From: Lachnospiraceae bacterium
GTDB lineage: Bacteria; Bacillota; Clostridia; Lachnospirales; Lachnospiraceae
Direction: 5' to 3'
NCBI GenBank assembly: GCA_017556805.1
Contig: JAFYMC010000013.1
Span: forward strand, 1 to 64,000
Length of the DNA: 64,000 nt
The notes beneath the pieces are model-generated. The model was not told where the DNA came from and ran no database searches. It saw nothing but the letters and a program-made list of their open reading frames with translations. Below are positions 16,505-24,761 of the stretch, piece by piece (position 1 is the stretch's first letter; every line of letters begins with the position of its first letter). Both the position numbers and the translations under genes were made by a program.

Positions 16505-17296
16505 TTACTCGCACTTCGTAAACAGATTCAACAACTCCATTGTCTTATCTTCATTAAAACTCGAAACAGTAAGCAACGTTGCATACTCTCCGCTGTGATA
16601 ATCATAAAGCTGGAGCGCATAATACGGTGTCCCCATGTAATCCAGGGATAAATGCTGTGCCGAGCGCATTTCTCCAAGAAAATATACTTCCTTCACAGAC
16701 GTGGATTTTACGGTCATTCCCATCTGCTTATATGCATCAGCCACAAGTTCCACACCATTCGCTGTCGCTTGCACAATTTCCCTCTCCGTTTTCTTTGCAT
16801 ACTGTTCCTGCTCTGCCTTACTCATTTTCGTGTAGGTAATATTAACGGAAGTTAAATCATCTACATTCTCCACCATCATATCTCGGAAAAAGTCCATTCC
16901 TTTCAAATACTTCCCGATATTACTGCTATCCAATACTTCTCCCACTTCTCCGGTAATCTGCTGCAATTCTTCCGCAGAATATACCGTCCATCCCGGGCCG
17001 AATTCCGCAGTCAATCCTACGTATCTGTTGGTATATACCTTGCCCGTCCAGGTACCGAAGGAAACCTCCTTTTTCTTCTTTTCCTCCACCTTCTGGTTTG
17101 CAAAATCCTCCGCAAGACCATCCATTAAATCCTTTATCTGTTGTGAATTTTCATCCTCCCCGGAAACATTAAGACTTCCGCCCATCTCCTCCATACGCTC
17201 CGCAAAGTACTCTTCCTTACTCTTTCCGCATGCCGTCATGCCAAATGCCATAGCAAGAATCATTACCGACAGTACTACCTTTTTTCCTTTTCGCAT
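16505..17296 (-). CDS. Lipoprotein, paralogue of the one at 15601
   Basis: A 263-residue lipoprotein with lipobox MTAC, a charged linker, and an outer domain homologous to that at 15601-16374: VYTNRYVGLTAEFGPGWTVY, AEELQQ, SVNITYTKMSKAEQ, and TLLTVSSFNEDKTMELLNLF. The tandem pair points to a local duplication followed by divergence. The ATG follows GAGGAGA. It lies 27 bases after the DHH phosphoesterase gene on the same strand, so it may belong to that transcription unit. The function is unknown. Confidence 0.75.
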   Translation of the reverse strand: MRKGKKVVLSVMILAMAFGMTACGKSKEEYFAERMEEMGGSLNVSGEDENSQQIKDLMDGLAEDFANQKVEEKKKKEVSFGTWTGKVYTNRYVGLTAEFGPGWTVYSAEELQQITGEVGEVLDSSNIGKYLKGMDFFRDMMVENVDDLTSVNITYTKMSKAEQEQYAKKTEREIVQATANGVELVADAYKQMGMTVKSTSVKEVYFLGEMRSAQHLSLDYMGTPYYALQLYDYHSGEYATLLTVSSFNEDKTMELLNLFTKCE

Positions 17297-17323
17297 TTTC
17301 GTTCTCCTCTCATCCCTCGTAGC

Positions 17324-18811
17324 TTACATACGCTCATAGGTTTTCTCAAAAATTTTGCCCATAATAATATAGACATCTTTCGGGTCGTCGGAACGCACCG
17401 CCACATAATCTCCCGGCCGTCCGTACATGTAATTTTCTTCATCCCACATTGTATAAATTTTTAAAGCTCTCGTTAATTGCTTTGCATAAATCGGCGTTCC
17501 CGCCTTTGCAATACAACCTCTGGCCTTCGGAATCAATTTCTGCGTTTCCGCCTCATCCGCAACAATTACCGTCGGCTCATATTCCGCGCAAATTTCCGGG
17601 GTAAGCTCCGATAGTTCATAGGATGCTTCAAACTTCGCCTTCCGAATCGGATACACCTCTCCGAACACACCGATCATCAGATAAATTTCCGGTCCGGCCG
17701 TCACATTCAAATCCGCCTCCAGGGTACGTACACAAAGCTCCGTCCCCTCCGGGTACAAATCCAAAGACGGAATATAACCAAACACCAACGGACTCTTTTG
17801 ATACAGAGACAGACCTGCGGTATCAATCGGCGCATCTTTGGCGTAAATCACATCGTAACTGTTATAATAGTCCACAATCCGGCCCGTCATATACTCCCGC
17901 AGATTCTCCTCCCTCACCTCCGCAATACTGTCATTCGGAATATAACCTCCTGCCTTTTGCATATGTCCTCCACCGGAGCCGATACCGGAAATCACATACT
18001 CCAGCAATTCTACCGCCCGCACAGAGGTCACACAACTACGCACCGACAGCTTCAGTCCCGAAGGCATTTTAGAGAATACCACACAGGTATCCACTCCGTC
18101 CACCTGCAACAGTAAATCACTGATAAACCCGAGAATATTCGGGTCGCACGGTTTTGCCTGCACCACAGCGAACCGATATTCCTCCCGGTAGCGGTAATGC
18201 TTTAAGGCATCTCCTGCAATCTGCATCTCTGCCAAAGAAAGATTAGAGTTCTTTAACAGCATAAATACACTGCCGTCATACTTTGCAAAATCCCGCAAAT
18301 CCTTATCCGCCGGATGACTTAACTCGCCGAAGGCATTGGTATCCGAATACAGTCCGTAGTACAACGCGGTTGCCATGTCCGTATTCTCGTTTATCGCAAC
18401 GCCTTCCTCCTCCAGCATCTCTGCCACGACAGACGCACAACTGCCGTAGCTGCTGCGCACTTCCATCAGATCCGATACGGTTTTGTTGCACAAATGATGG
18501 TCGATAACCGCCACCTTCTTTGCCGGAAACCTTGTCACGTTTCCTTCTCCGTATACACAATCCACCGTCACCAAAAGCTCTGCCTCCGGCAACTCTGTTA
18601 CATATTCTAACGGAATCTCCAAATGCTCTACCATAATTACAAGATTCGGCTTTGTGATTTTGTTCCTTCCGCCGTAAACCAGCCGGACATCTTTCCCTTG
18701 CGCCTTCAAATAAGTGTAAACCGCAAAACCGGATGAAATCGCATCCGCATCCGGAAAATCATGACACTGTACCACAATGGACGAATAGTCCAATAATTCT
18801 CTTAATCTCAT
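17324..18811 (-). CDS. DHH family phosphoesterase with extra C-terminal domain
   Basis: A 495-residue cytoplasmic protein. The N-terminal DHH domain shows the metal-binding pattern CHDFPDADAISSG (motif I, about residues 18-30), a DCVYG stretch (motif II), and VAVIDHHLCN (motif III). A DHHA1-type segment with GSGGGHMQKAGGY follows near residue 290. About 170 further residues (LSLYQKSPLVFGYI, then PGDYVAVRSDD..DVYIIMGKIFEKTYE) are not typical of RecJ or NrnA. Such enzymes hydrolyse phosphodiesters in short oligonucleotides or cyclic dinucleotides; the exact substrate is unclear. It starts 11 bases after the TIR-domain gene with a GGGGGAG site, so the two are co-transcribed. The start at 18811 is set by that site. 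Confidence 0.85.
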   Translation of the reverse strand: MRLRELLDYSSIVVQCHDFPDADAISSGFAVYTYLKAQGKDVRLVYGGRNKITKPNLVIMVEHLEIPLEYVTELPEAELLVTVDCVYGEGNVTRFPAKKVAVIDHHLCNKTVSDLMEVRSSYGSCASVVAEMLEEEGVAINENTDMATALYYGLYSDTNAFGELSHPADKDLRDFAKYDGSVFMLLKNSNLSLAEMQIAGDALKHYRYREEYRFAVVQAKPCDPNILGFISDLLLQVDGVDTCVVFSKMPSGLKLSVRSCVTSVRAVELLEYVISGIGSGGGHMQKAGGYIPNDSIAEVREENLREYMTGRIVDYYNSYDVIYAKDAPIDTAGLSLYQKSPLVFGYIPSLDLYPEGTELCVRTLEADLNVTAGPEIYLMIGVFGEVYPIRKAKFEASYELSELTPEICAEYEPTVIVADEAETQKLIPKARGCIAKAGTPIYAKQLTRALKIYTMWDEENYMYGRPGDYVAVRSDDPKDVYIIMGKIFEKTYERM

Positions 18812-18822
18812 CTGTTCTCCCC

Positions 18823-20292
18823 CTACCGCACCATCCGATACGGATTCTGTCTGCTGCCGTCGCCTTCCCAATGTGCTTCCTCCGGCGAAATACAAATTGC
18901 CGGACGTACACCAAACCCTGATGCTGCCGCATATTTCGTTGCAAAGGTATCTTCCGCCAGCGAAATATTTACATAATAAATATCGCAGGCTCTTCCTTCC
19001 GCTGCCGATGCCGTCGCCCAGATATAATCCGTCGCTCCGGAATCCTTATACCCCCGGTACCAGGTGGTCTCGTCTGCCGCTATGGCTGCGTCCGTCGGCG
19101 TAGTGGACGGATTCAGTGCTCCCACCAGCGCATAGTCTCTCACCTGCTCCTTCGTAAGCAGAAACACGCCTTCTTTCGACTGTTCCACCAGCGCCGCTTC
19201 TTCCTTCGTAAAATCCGTCAAGAAACCGGTCTCCGTACTATAGGCATTTCCGTTCTCATCCGTTCCCTTGTTCTGCGGTGTCTTTCCCGGATAAGAAACT
19301 ATCCCGTTTGCATTTAACCACGCCCGCAAATCCGAGGTTTCCCAGTCGTTGCTGCCGCGAAACTCCCGTATCTGGGTATCGGTATAGGTATCTGCTTTCG
19401 TTCTGTCATAAAAGTTCCCCGCGTTGTCCCAGCCAAAGCTTCCGCTTTCCGCACAATCGAACGGGCGAATGGAAAGAATTCTTGTGGACACCAGAAGCGT
19501 ACCTTCCTCGTTTACATCCACCACCTGCCACTCAATGGCACCCTCTCCGTCTTTTGCATTCTCGCCCCCCGGTACATAACTGCCGAAGGATACATAGTCG
19601 CCTACTACAAAGCTCACACGCTCTTCTGCGGAATCGTCCGGCACCTGTCCTTGTCCCTCCGTTGTCCCGGGCTGTTGCACCCCGCTTGTCGGTGTCTTTG
19701 CCCGTTCCTCATCACGTTTCCTCTGAACCGTACCTAACACAATCATCACCGCCAGAATCGTCACTACCCCCGCTAAAATTCCCAAACGCTTTTTGAGCGG
19801 AACCTTTACATGAGGATTGATTCCCTCCGGCATAGGATTTCCCTTTGCTCCTGCCGCTCCTCCTTCCTCATCCGTTACCGAAGCAGCCTTACCTCTGCTT
19901 ATATTCACCTGCCGCTCCAACGCCTCTTCCAATTTTCCGAAAGACTCTTCCGACACAGTGTCCGGTCTCAGCCATTGAATCGACAGCAAAAAATATTCCA
20001 TCGCCTTTGACGGCACGGTTTTATCCAGACGATACACCACAATCGGCAGCTTTTTGCTGACCGCACGTTCCACCTCTCTAAGCACATGCTGGGACTCATT
20101 GGCCGCCTTATCAAACACCAAAACAAAGGCATCACAGCTTTCGATGCCCTTGATAATCTCTTCTCCGTAATTGTTCCCTACCGAAATATCTCTGGGTGCA
20201 ATCCAGCACTTTTTTCCACCGGCCTCCAAAAAGGCACAGATACGTTGCGCCGTCTCCCGTTGTTCCGTCGCATGTGAGATAAAAATCCTCAT
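18823..20292 (-). CDS. TIR domain - membrane segment - DUF6273 protein
   Basis: A 489-residue protein. Residues 1-125 are a TIR_2-type domain (IFISHATEQRETAQRICAFL, CWIAPRDISVGNNYGEEIIKGI, LREVERAVSKKLPIVVYRL); the Glu of REVERA is where the catalytic Glu of TIR NADases is expected. After a Gly-rich linker a single membrane segment lies near residues 175-195, followed by a Thr/Gln-rich outer linker and, from about residue 235, a DUF6273-like domain (YVSFGSY..., IEWQVVDV, WETSDLRAWLN, FGVRPAICIS). So the TIR faces the cytoplasm and the other domain the outside. ATG at 20292 is chosen from the CGGAGG spacing. It sits in an operon with a DHH phosphoesterase. Confidence 0.85.
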   Translation of the reverse strand: MRIFISHATEQRETAQRICAFLEAGGKKCWIAPRDISVGNNYGEEIIKGIESCDAFVLVFDKAANESQHVLREVERAVSKKLPIVVYRLDKTVPSKAMEYFLLSIQWLRPDTVSEESFGKLEEALERQVNISRGKAASVTDEEGGAAGAKGNPMPEGINPHVKVPLKKRLGILAGVVTILAVMIVLGTVQRKRDEERAKTPTSGVQQPGTTEGQGQVPDDSAEERVSFVVGDYVSFGSYVPGGENAKDGEGAIEWQVVDVNEEGTLLVSTRILSIRPFDCAESGSFGWDNAGNFYDRTKADTYTDTQIREFRGSNDWETSDLRAWLNANGIVSYPGKTPQNKGTDENGNAYSTETGFLTDFTKEEAALVEQSKEGVFLLTKEQVRDYALVGALNPSTTPTDAAIAADETTWYRGYKDSGATDYIWATASAAEGRACDIYYVNISLAEDTFATKYAAASGFGVRPAICISPEEAHWEGDGSRQNPYRMVR

Positions 20293-20403
20293 AACCATCC
20301 TCCGTTACCGTTATGTAAACTACAAATCCGACACAATGAGTATAGCACACTTTACCGTGTCAGCGCAATAAGGTCTTTCGTCAAGCGCACATATACTACC
20401 TTA

Positions 20404-20589
20404 TCATGTTTTCTTCCGGTCACTCTTTGCATGAAAGACTACATCTTCCCCATGCTTCATAAAATCCGCTGCCGCGCCCTCTTGTTCTCCTACAATATTG
20501 GATTTACTCATACCGTAAGCGGTTCCTCCCGCGGCATTGACCAGTCCCAGTGCAAGTCCGATTACAATTGCTAAAATAATATGAATCAT
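20404..20589 (-). CDS. Small membrane protein
   Basis: A 61-residue protein: one membrane segment (residues 2-22, IHIILAIVIGLALGLVNAAGG) and a charged tail with FMKHGEDVVFHAKSDRKK. Its ATG overlaps the stop of the zinc-ribbon gene upstream (ATGA junction at 20586-20589), with GGGAGGATAGG in front, so it is translated and coupled to that gene. A partner role to the zinc-ribbon membrane protein is likely but unknown. Confidence 0.65.
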   Translation of the reverse strand: MIHIILAIVIGLALGLVNAAGGTAYGMSKSNIVGEQEGAAADFMKHGEDVVFHAKSDRKKT

Positions 20590-21818
20590 GTCCTATCCTC
20601 CCTGTCATTACTGTATGATGTCATACTTGATGCAGACATACGATACTTTCCCAGCTTATATTTCCTGTAACCGGAAACACCGCCGGCCACCATAAAGCCG
20701 GTAAATGCCGCCAAAATAAGAAATGCCGGATACAGGCCCAGTCTCAGGATACCATAGGTCAAAAGCACAAAAATCGGACACGCAATCAGCGCATTTTTAA
20801 GAAATTTCTTTGCAATCTGCTTCTTTTCATACGGAAGGTTCGCAACCACTTTTCCCGTCTGCCCGTTTACCATAACCAATTCTCTTCCCGTATCGTATTT
20901 CAGGTTCACAAAATAAGCCGGAAGCAACGCATACTCTATCTTTTCAATCCGATATTCTTCCTGCACGTCCTTCTTTGTGTAGTTGGATAAGGTTCCGATG
21001 GTCCTTTTATTTACGCGCGGACAGGTGTCCAGAATCGCATCATCCAGATACTCCCGACAGCGCTGCACATTCGTTGTCTTAAGGGCCTCTTTTGTAACAT
21101 CATACCGGTCCGCATAGAAGCCCGATAGATACGCCACATCAAACTCTACCAGTTCGTCCGTCCGGAACGGTTCCAATCTTCGGGACATCTCGTTATTCAA
21201 TCGTTTGGACGCATCCAAGGTTACATTTTCATAACGGCAGGACGCATCCCTTGTATAGAGAAACGTACCGTCCTCATGAGTACGCGCTTCCACTGTCATA
21301 CTTCTGCGTATATAGGTATCAAACAACCAGTAAGGCATGTAAATCGCACGCACCTTATCCACCGTAAGCTCTTTGATTTTCGACGGAATATAGGAGCCCT
21401 TCGCAAAATGCTCCTTGATGGACGCAAGCGCTTCCTCCCGGGTCAACTTAAACGGAATGATACGCTTCGGACGTGCTTCCTTTGACACACGGTCGAACAC
21501 AATCGTGGCCGCCCCGCAGTAACTACAGAAGGTAGAAGCTTCCGTTCCGCTCAGCATCAGCTCCGCTCCGCAGGTTCTGCAATGATAAATATTGGTCTCC
21601 ATAAACTCATCTTCATCTTGCACCCACTCCGGCTCTGCCTTCGTTTCCCAACCGTGCACCACCTTCGGCGCCGCATGCTCCCTGTCGTAGTTCTCCCTGC
21701 CTTCCAGCTTGGAAAACTCCTCTTCTGTCGCTTCCCATCCGCAGGATAAGCATACCATTTTCTCCCGCCTCGGATCATACATCACCTGTCCCACACAATT
21801 CGGACACACTAAACTCAT
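20586..21818 (-). CDS. Zinc-ribbon membrane protein
   Basis: A 410-residue protein. It begins with a CPNC...CLSC zinc ribbon (residues 5-28), then a second ribbon CRTC...CSYCG (about 77-97). The next 200 residues are soluble (SIKEHFAKGSYIPSKIKEL, MPYWLFDTYIR, YADRYDVTKEAL), and two membrane segments lie near the end (about 345-390). The order resembles TFIIB-type zinc ribbon proteins of unknown function in Clostridia. It starts after GGAGGAATAGAGT and overlaps a small membrane protein gene. Role unknown; a scaffold or sensor is possible. Confidence 0.75.
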   Translation of the reverse strand: MSLVCPNCVGQVMYDPRREKMVCLSCGWEATEEEFSKLEGRENYDREHAAPKVVHGWETKAEPEWVQDEDEFMETNIYHCRTCGAELMLSGTEASTFCSYCGAATIVFDRVSKEARPKRIIPFKLTREEALASIKEHFAKGSYIPSKIKELTVDKVRAIYMPYWLFDTYIRRSMTVEARTHEDGTFLYTRDASCRYENVTLDASKRLNNEMSRRLEPFRTDELVEFDVAYLSGFYADRYDVTKEALKTTNVQRCREYLDDAILDTCPRVNKRTIGTLSNYTKKDVQEEYRIEKIEYALLPAYFVNLKYDTGRELVMVNGQTGKVVANLPYEKKQIAKKFLKNALIACPIFVLLTYGILRLGLYPAFLILAAFTGFMVAGGVSGYRKYKLGKYRMSASSMTSYSNDREDRT

Positions 21819-21853
21819 ACTCTATTCCTCCATAATAAAAAATCTCACATACC

Positions 21854-22081
21854 CTACTCATATTCATAATTCGGTTTAAGATAAACCGCATCATTATCGC
21901 TAATCTCTTTTTTGTATACCTTTTCGCCCCAATCATCTCTGCTGACTTCTTCAAAAGCAACCGATACATCACCGATATCCACTTTTAAGTCTTCCGCAAC
22001 AACATCTGCAATCTTTTTTGCCAAGTTTGTCTTAATCTCATCGTTTCTTCCCGGCCATAACTTCACAACAACATGCGGCAT
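21854..22081 (-). CDS. 4-oxalocrotonate tautomerase family protein
   Basis: A 75-residue protein that begins MPHVVVKLWPGRNDEIK. Removal of Met would expose Pro1, the catalytic base of this family; the length fits a one-domain tautomerase (PptA-like). The pattern 'xGR..E.K..L...I...V...L' and 'VSVAFEEV..DDWG' is typical. It probably catalyses keto-enol tautomerisation of an unknown small 2-oxo or halogenated acid. AAGGAGGAG precedes the start. Alone on its strand between the zinc-ribbon gene and the GNAT gene. Confidence 0.85.
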   Translation of the reverse strand: MPHVVVKLWPGRNDEIKTNLAKKIADVVAEDLKVDIGDVSVAFEEVSRDDWGEKVYKKEISDNDAVYLKPNYEYE

Positions 22082-22121
22082 ACCGTCTCCTCCTTAGTCT
22101 AAATTTTATAGTTCTATTTTT

Positions 22122-22147
22122 CATAAGCAATCAACACATTGCTTATG
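22122..22147. repeat. Short perfect inverted repeat
   Basis: CATAAGCAAT / ATTGCTTATG with a 6-base loop, between the GNAT and tautomerase genes. No T-run follows on either strand, so it is not a standard terminator; it may stabilise an mRNA end or bind a protein. Confidence 0.4.
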
Positions 22148-22184
22148 ACGCTTCGCCAAAAAAGCACTCTCTTTTGTATAATCC

Positions 22185-22727
22185 CTAAACCGTTATCCAG
22201 TATCGCTTCATCTTGCAATCCTCAACATCAATCGTCGTCTCATAAACTCCGCCGTTGGCAAGTATTGTTCTCTCGCTGGCTTCATTTCTGACATCACAAG
22301 TGATAAGAAGCTTACTAATTCCCAGCGTTTTTGCATTCTGTATATTCAAACGAAGCATTTCTTTTGCATAGCCTTTCCCACGTTCCGAAGGACGCACCGA
22401 ATATCCGCAATGTCCACCCCAAGTCCCAAGAATCGGGTGATTGATATGATGGCGTAAATCGATAACCCCTACCACTTTATCATCACTCTTTCGTACCGCT
22501 AAATAGGTATGAGACGGGACCGCTGTTCCTGTCTCACCACAGGTTACTTCACTTTTTCTGAGTTCACATATCGTTACCCACTCTTTGGCGGACTTACATT
22601 CATCAAGGGATAAACAACCCGCAAATTGGTCTTCATTCTCTGCATCACATTCTAAAATCTCTTGACGAAAATTCCATATATCATCCGCATATTTCATTTG
22701 AACTTCTATCAACTCAATCTGTCCCAT
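22185..22727 (-). CDS. GNAT family N-acetyltransferase
   Basis: A 180-residue acetyl-CoA dependent acetyltransferase. Visible family features are the strand VVGVIDLRH (motif D/A start), the CoA-binding turn SVRPSERGKGYAKEML (about residues 105-120; R-x-x-G-x-G/A pattern), and the strand LLITCDVRNEASERTILANGG. The start at 22727 is chosen because GGAGCGG lies at the right distance; a longer reading to 22772 has no such site. The substrate is unknown. The gene lies just past the second structured repeat, which occupies the spacer between it and the export operon. Confidence 0.85.
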   Translation of the reverse strand: MGQIELIEVQMKYADDIWNFRQEILECDAENEDQFAGCLSLDECKSAKEWVTICELRKSEVTCGETGTAVPSHTYLAVRKSDDKVVGVIDLRHHINHPILGTWGGHCGYSVRPSERGKGYAKEMLRLNIQNAKTLGISKLLITCDVRNEASERTILANGGVYETTIDVEDCKMKRYWITV

Positions 22728-22842
22728 TTGAACCGCTCCATAAATTCTAATTCGTCTACTCCTACAAACCAAATTCTAACACACCCCATCCCCATTCGCA
22801 ACCTTTTCTCCGAATGTCTTACCTTTTGCTCATTACTCCTCC

Positions 22843-23108
22843 GGCTCGGGCGTGGCGAATTTTTACAAGCGTACGGGAACGTTGTCATACCATAAAAACA
22901 GCCCCTCACATATATAGTTTTGCTTTTCCCGAAGGGTCGCGCTCTTAGCGCAGTCGAAATCAGCTCTTAGAAAAGACTGGGCGCGAGGCCACACCCGAGC
23001 GTCCTAGTCGTTCTTAGAGGAAGTTCGACGGAGCGTTGCGACTTGCAATAACTATATATGTGAGGGGCTGTTTTTATGGCTTTATAAACTCCACACGCTT
23101 GTAAAAAT
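22843..23108. repeat. Structured repeat element, copy 2
   Basis: Second copy of the element at 12384-12692, in the 388-base spacer between the GNAT start and the last ATPase gene of the export operon. Tag GGCTCGGGCGTGGCGAA (22843-22859); outer arms ATTTTTACAAGCGT (22859-22872) and its complement (23095-23108); inner arms form a perfect 30-bp inverted repeat (22890-22919 with 23050-23079); core CTTTTCCCGAAGGGTCGCG from 22923, TTAGCGCAGTCGAAATCA, internal hairpin (22964-23019), GACGGAGCGTTGCGA (23028-23042). Core sequence is nearly that of copy 1, while the arms are unrelated. The rest of the spacer (22728-22842) shows nothing else. Confidence 0.75.
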
Positions 23109-23115
23109 GGGATAG

Positions 23116-24003
23116 TTACGGTCTCTCCAGCTGAATCTTCTCCTCCTGCATGGAGACCTTTACTTTATTTCCCGGAAGCTCCAGCTTATCTAACAAATCT
23201 CTCGGAATCTGCACACGGCCCGCGCGGTCCACGATGGCATATTCCTCCTGGGTTTCCCCGATTTCCTGCCAGTTCACGGCAGAAGCATTTGACATATCAC
23301 TGTATTCTTCCTTTAAAATACGCTCACTACTGATCTTACCGTCCCGGATAGCCACTACACGCTTTACCTTCTTTGCGAGGGTGGTATCGTGGGTAACGAT
23401 AACGATGGTCTGACCCTTTTCCTGATTTAAGCGTACAAACAAATCATAAATGTAATCCGCGGTCTTACGGTCAACGGATCCCGTCGGCTCATCCGCAAGG
23501 AGAAGCTTCGGCTCGTTTGCCAATGCAATAGCAATGGCGATACGCTGCTGCTCACCACCGGAAAGCTGCTGTAAGCGGTTATTCTTACGATGAGACATAC
23601 CTACCAAATCAAGAAGCTCCAGCGCCCATTCCTTCTTGTTCTTACGGTTGGTCAGCTGCATCGGTGTCATAACATTCTCAAGAGCCGTCAGATACGGAAG
23701 CAGGTTTCTGGCGTTGTTCTGCCATACAAAGCCTACCGTATCACGCTTATACTCCACCAACTGCTTTTCGTTCATGGTAAAGAGATTCTTGCCGTCGACA
23801 AAAAGCTTGCCGGCACTCGGCTTATCCAGTCCGCCGATCATGTTAAGGAAGGTGGATTTACCGCTACCGCTGTTACCGATAATGGCAACCAGCTCGCCCT
23901 TTTCCACTGTCAAGTCCAGGCCCTGCAGTGCCAACACTTCCAAGTCTTTGGTTTTATAAATTTTTACCAGGTTATCCGCCTGAATCATAATTTCTTCTGC
24001 CAT
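23116..24003 (-). CDS. ABC transporter ATPase with AbrB-like C-terminal tail
   Basis: A 295-residue ATPase of the LolD/MacB type: Walker A GNSGSGKS (about 41-48), signature LSGGEQQR (about 143-150), Walker [13 protein letters not shown] (about 163-174), and the switch His. After the ATPase fold (about residue 235) comes a tail that reads [19 protein letters not shown] followed by [19 protein letters not shown]. This matches the swapped-hairpin pattern of AbrB/MazE/SpoVT domains (D..GRV.IP...R..L.L..G..V.v....). It is the last gene of the six-gene export operon and starts 12 bases after the other ATPase with GGGAGG. Confidence 0.88.
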   Translation of the reverse strand: MAEEIMIQADNLVKIYKTKDLEVLALQGLDLTVEKGELVAIIGNSGSGKSTFLNMIGGLDKPSAGKLFVDGKNLFTMNEKQLVEYKRDTVGFVWQNNARNLLPYLTALENVMTPMQLTNRKNKKEWALELLDLVGMSHRKNNRLQQLSGGEQQRIAIAIALANEPKLLLADEPTGSVDRKTADYIYDLFVRLNQEKGQTIVIVTHDTTLAKKVKRVVAIRDGKISSERILKEEYSDMSNASAVNWQEIGETQEEYAIVDRAGRVQIPRDLLDKLELPGNKVKVSMQEEKIQLERP

Positions 24004-24015
24004 AGCCGTCCTCCC

Positions 24016-24741
24016 TTATTCTTGCACAGCGTCGATGGTTTCTTCGCCAACCGCTTCCGCCTCTGCTTCATCGGTCTTTACCGCGCCGTCTTCCAACTCA
24101 TAGGAAAGGGTACCCGCAGACATAAGTCCCACATCGTGGGTGGTCATTACAATGGTAACGTCTTCCTTTTCTACCAAATCCCGGAACAGCTTCATCACAG
24201 CCGCTGCCGTAGCGGTATCAAGCTCTGCCGTCGGCTCATCCGCAAAGATGACCTTCGGGCGATGGGCCAGTGCTCTTGCAATGGCCACACGCTGCTGCTC
24301 ACCACCGGACATTTCCTGCGGCATATGCTCCATACGGTTACCCAGGCCCACAAGCTTCAGACACTCCTCCACCCGTTCCTTCCGGCCCTCCGTAATTCCG
24401 GCCAGACGCAGGGAAAACTCTACATTTTCATAAGCACTCATCATCGGAATCAGAGACACGGACTGGAACACAAAGCCCACGTCCTTTCTGCGAAGTTCCT
24501 CTCTCTGCCGCTCGGAAAACTCCCCGATGTCCTGTCCCTCAAACAACAGCGTACCGCTACTCTGACGGTCCAGTGCACCCAAAATATTCATGAGCGTTGT
24601 CTTGCCGGAACCGGAACGTCCCTTTAAAATCGTCAGGGACTTCTTCGGAATCTGAATCGTAATGTCCTTCAATGCGTGAAACTCACCGCCGGTCACCGGG
24701 AAAATACGGTTTAACTCTTTGGTTTCAATCATGTATTCCAT
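24016..24741 (-). CDS. ABC transporter ATPase, LolD/MacB type
   Basis: A 241-residue ATPase: Walker A GRSGSGKT (about 41-48), Q-loop FVFQSVSLIP, signature MSGGEQQRVAIARAL (about 144-158), Walker B VIFADEPTAELD. An acidic tail (TDEAEAEAVGEETIDA) follows the switch His. It energises the large FtsX-type permease encoded directly upstream (gap 20 bases). GAAAGGAG precedes the ATG. The presence of a second ATPase in the operon suggests a heterodimeric motor. Exported substrate unknown. Confidence 0.92.
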   Translation of the reverse strand: MEYMIETKELNRIFPVTGGEFHALKDITIQIPKKSLTILKGRSGSGKTTLMNILGALDRQSSGTLLFEGQDIGEFSERQREELRRKDVGFVFQSVSLIPMMSAYENVEFSLRLAGITEGRKERVEECLKLVGLGNRMEHMPQEMSGGEQQRVAIARALAHRPKVIFADEPTAELDTATAAAVMKLFRDLVEKEDVTIVMTTHDVGLMSAGTLSYELEDGAVKTDEAEAEAVGEETIDAVQE

Positions 24742-24761
24742 TTGTATTCTCCTTTCAACCC

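Noticed and set aside
23590-24627. Long plus-strand reading frame of 345 codons
   Set aside because: It is antisense to the two ABC ATPase genes and has no ribosome site or family features.
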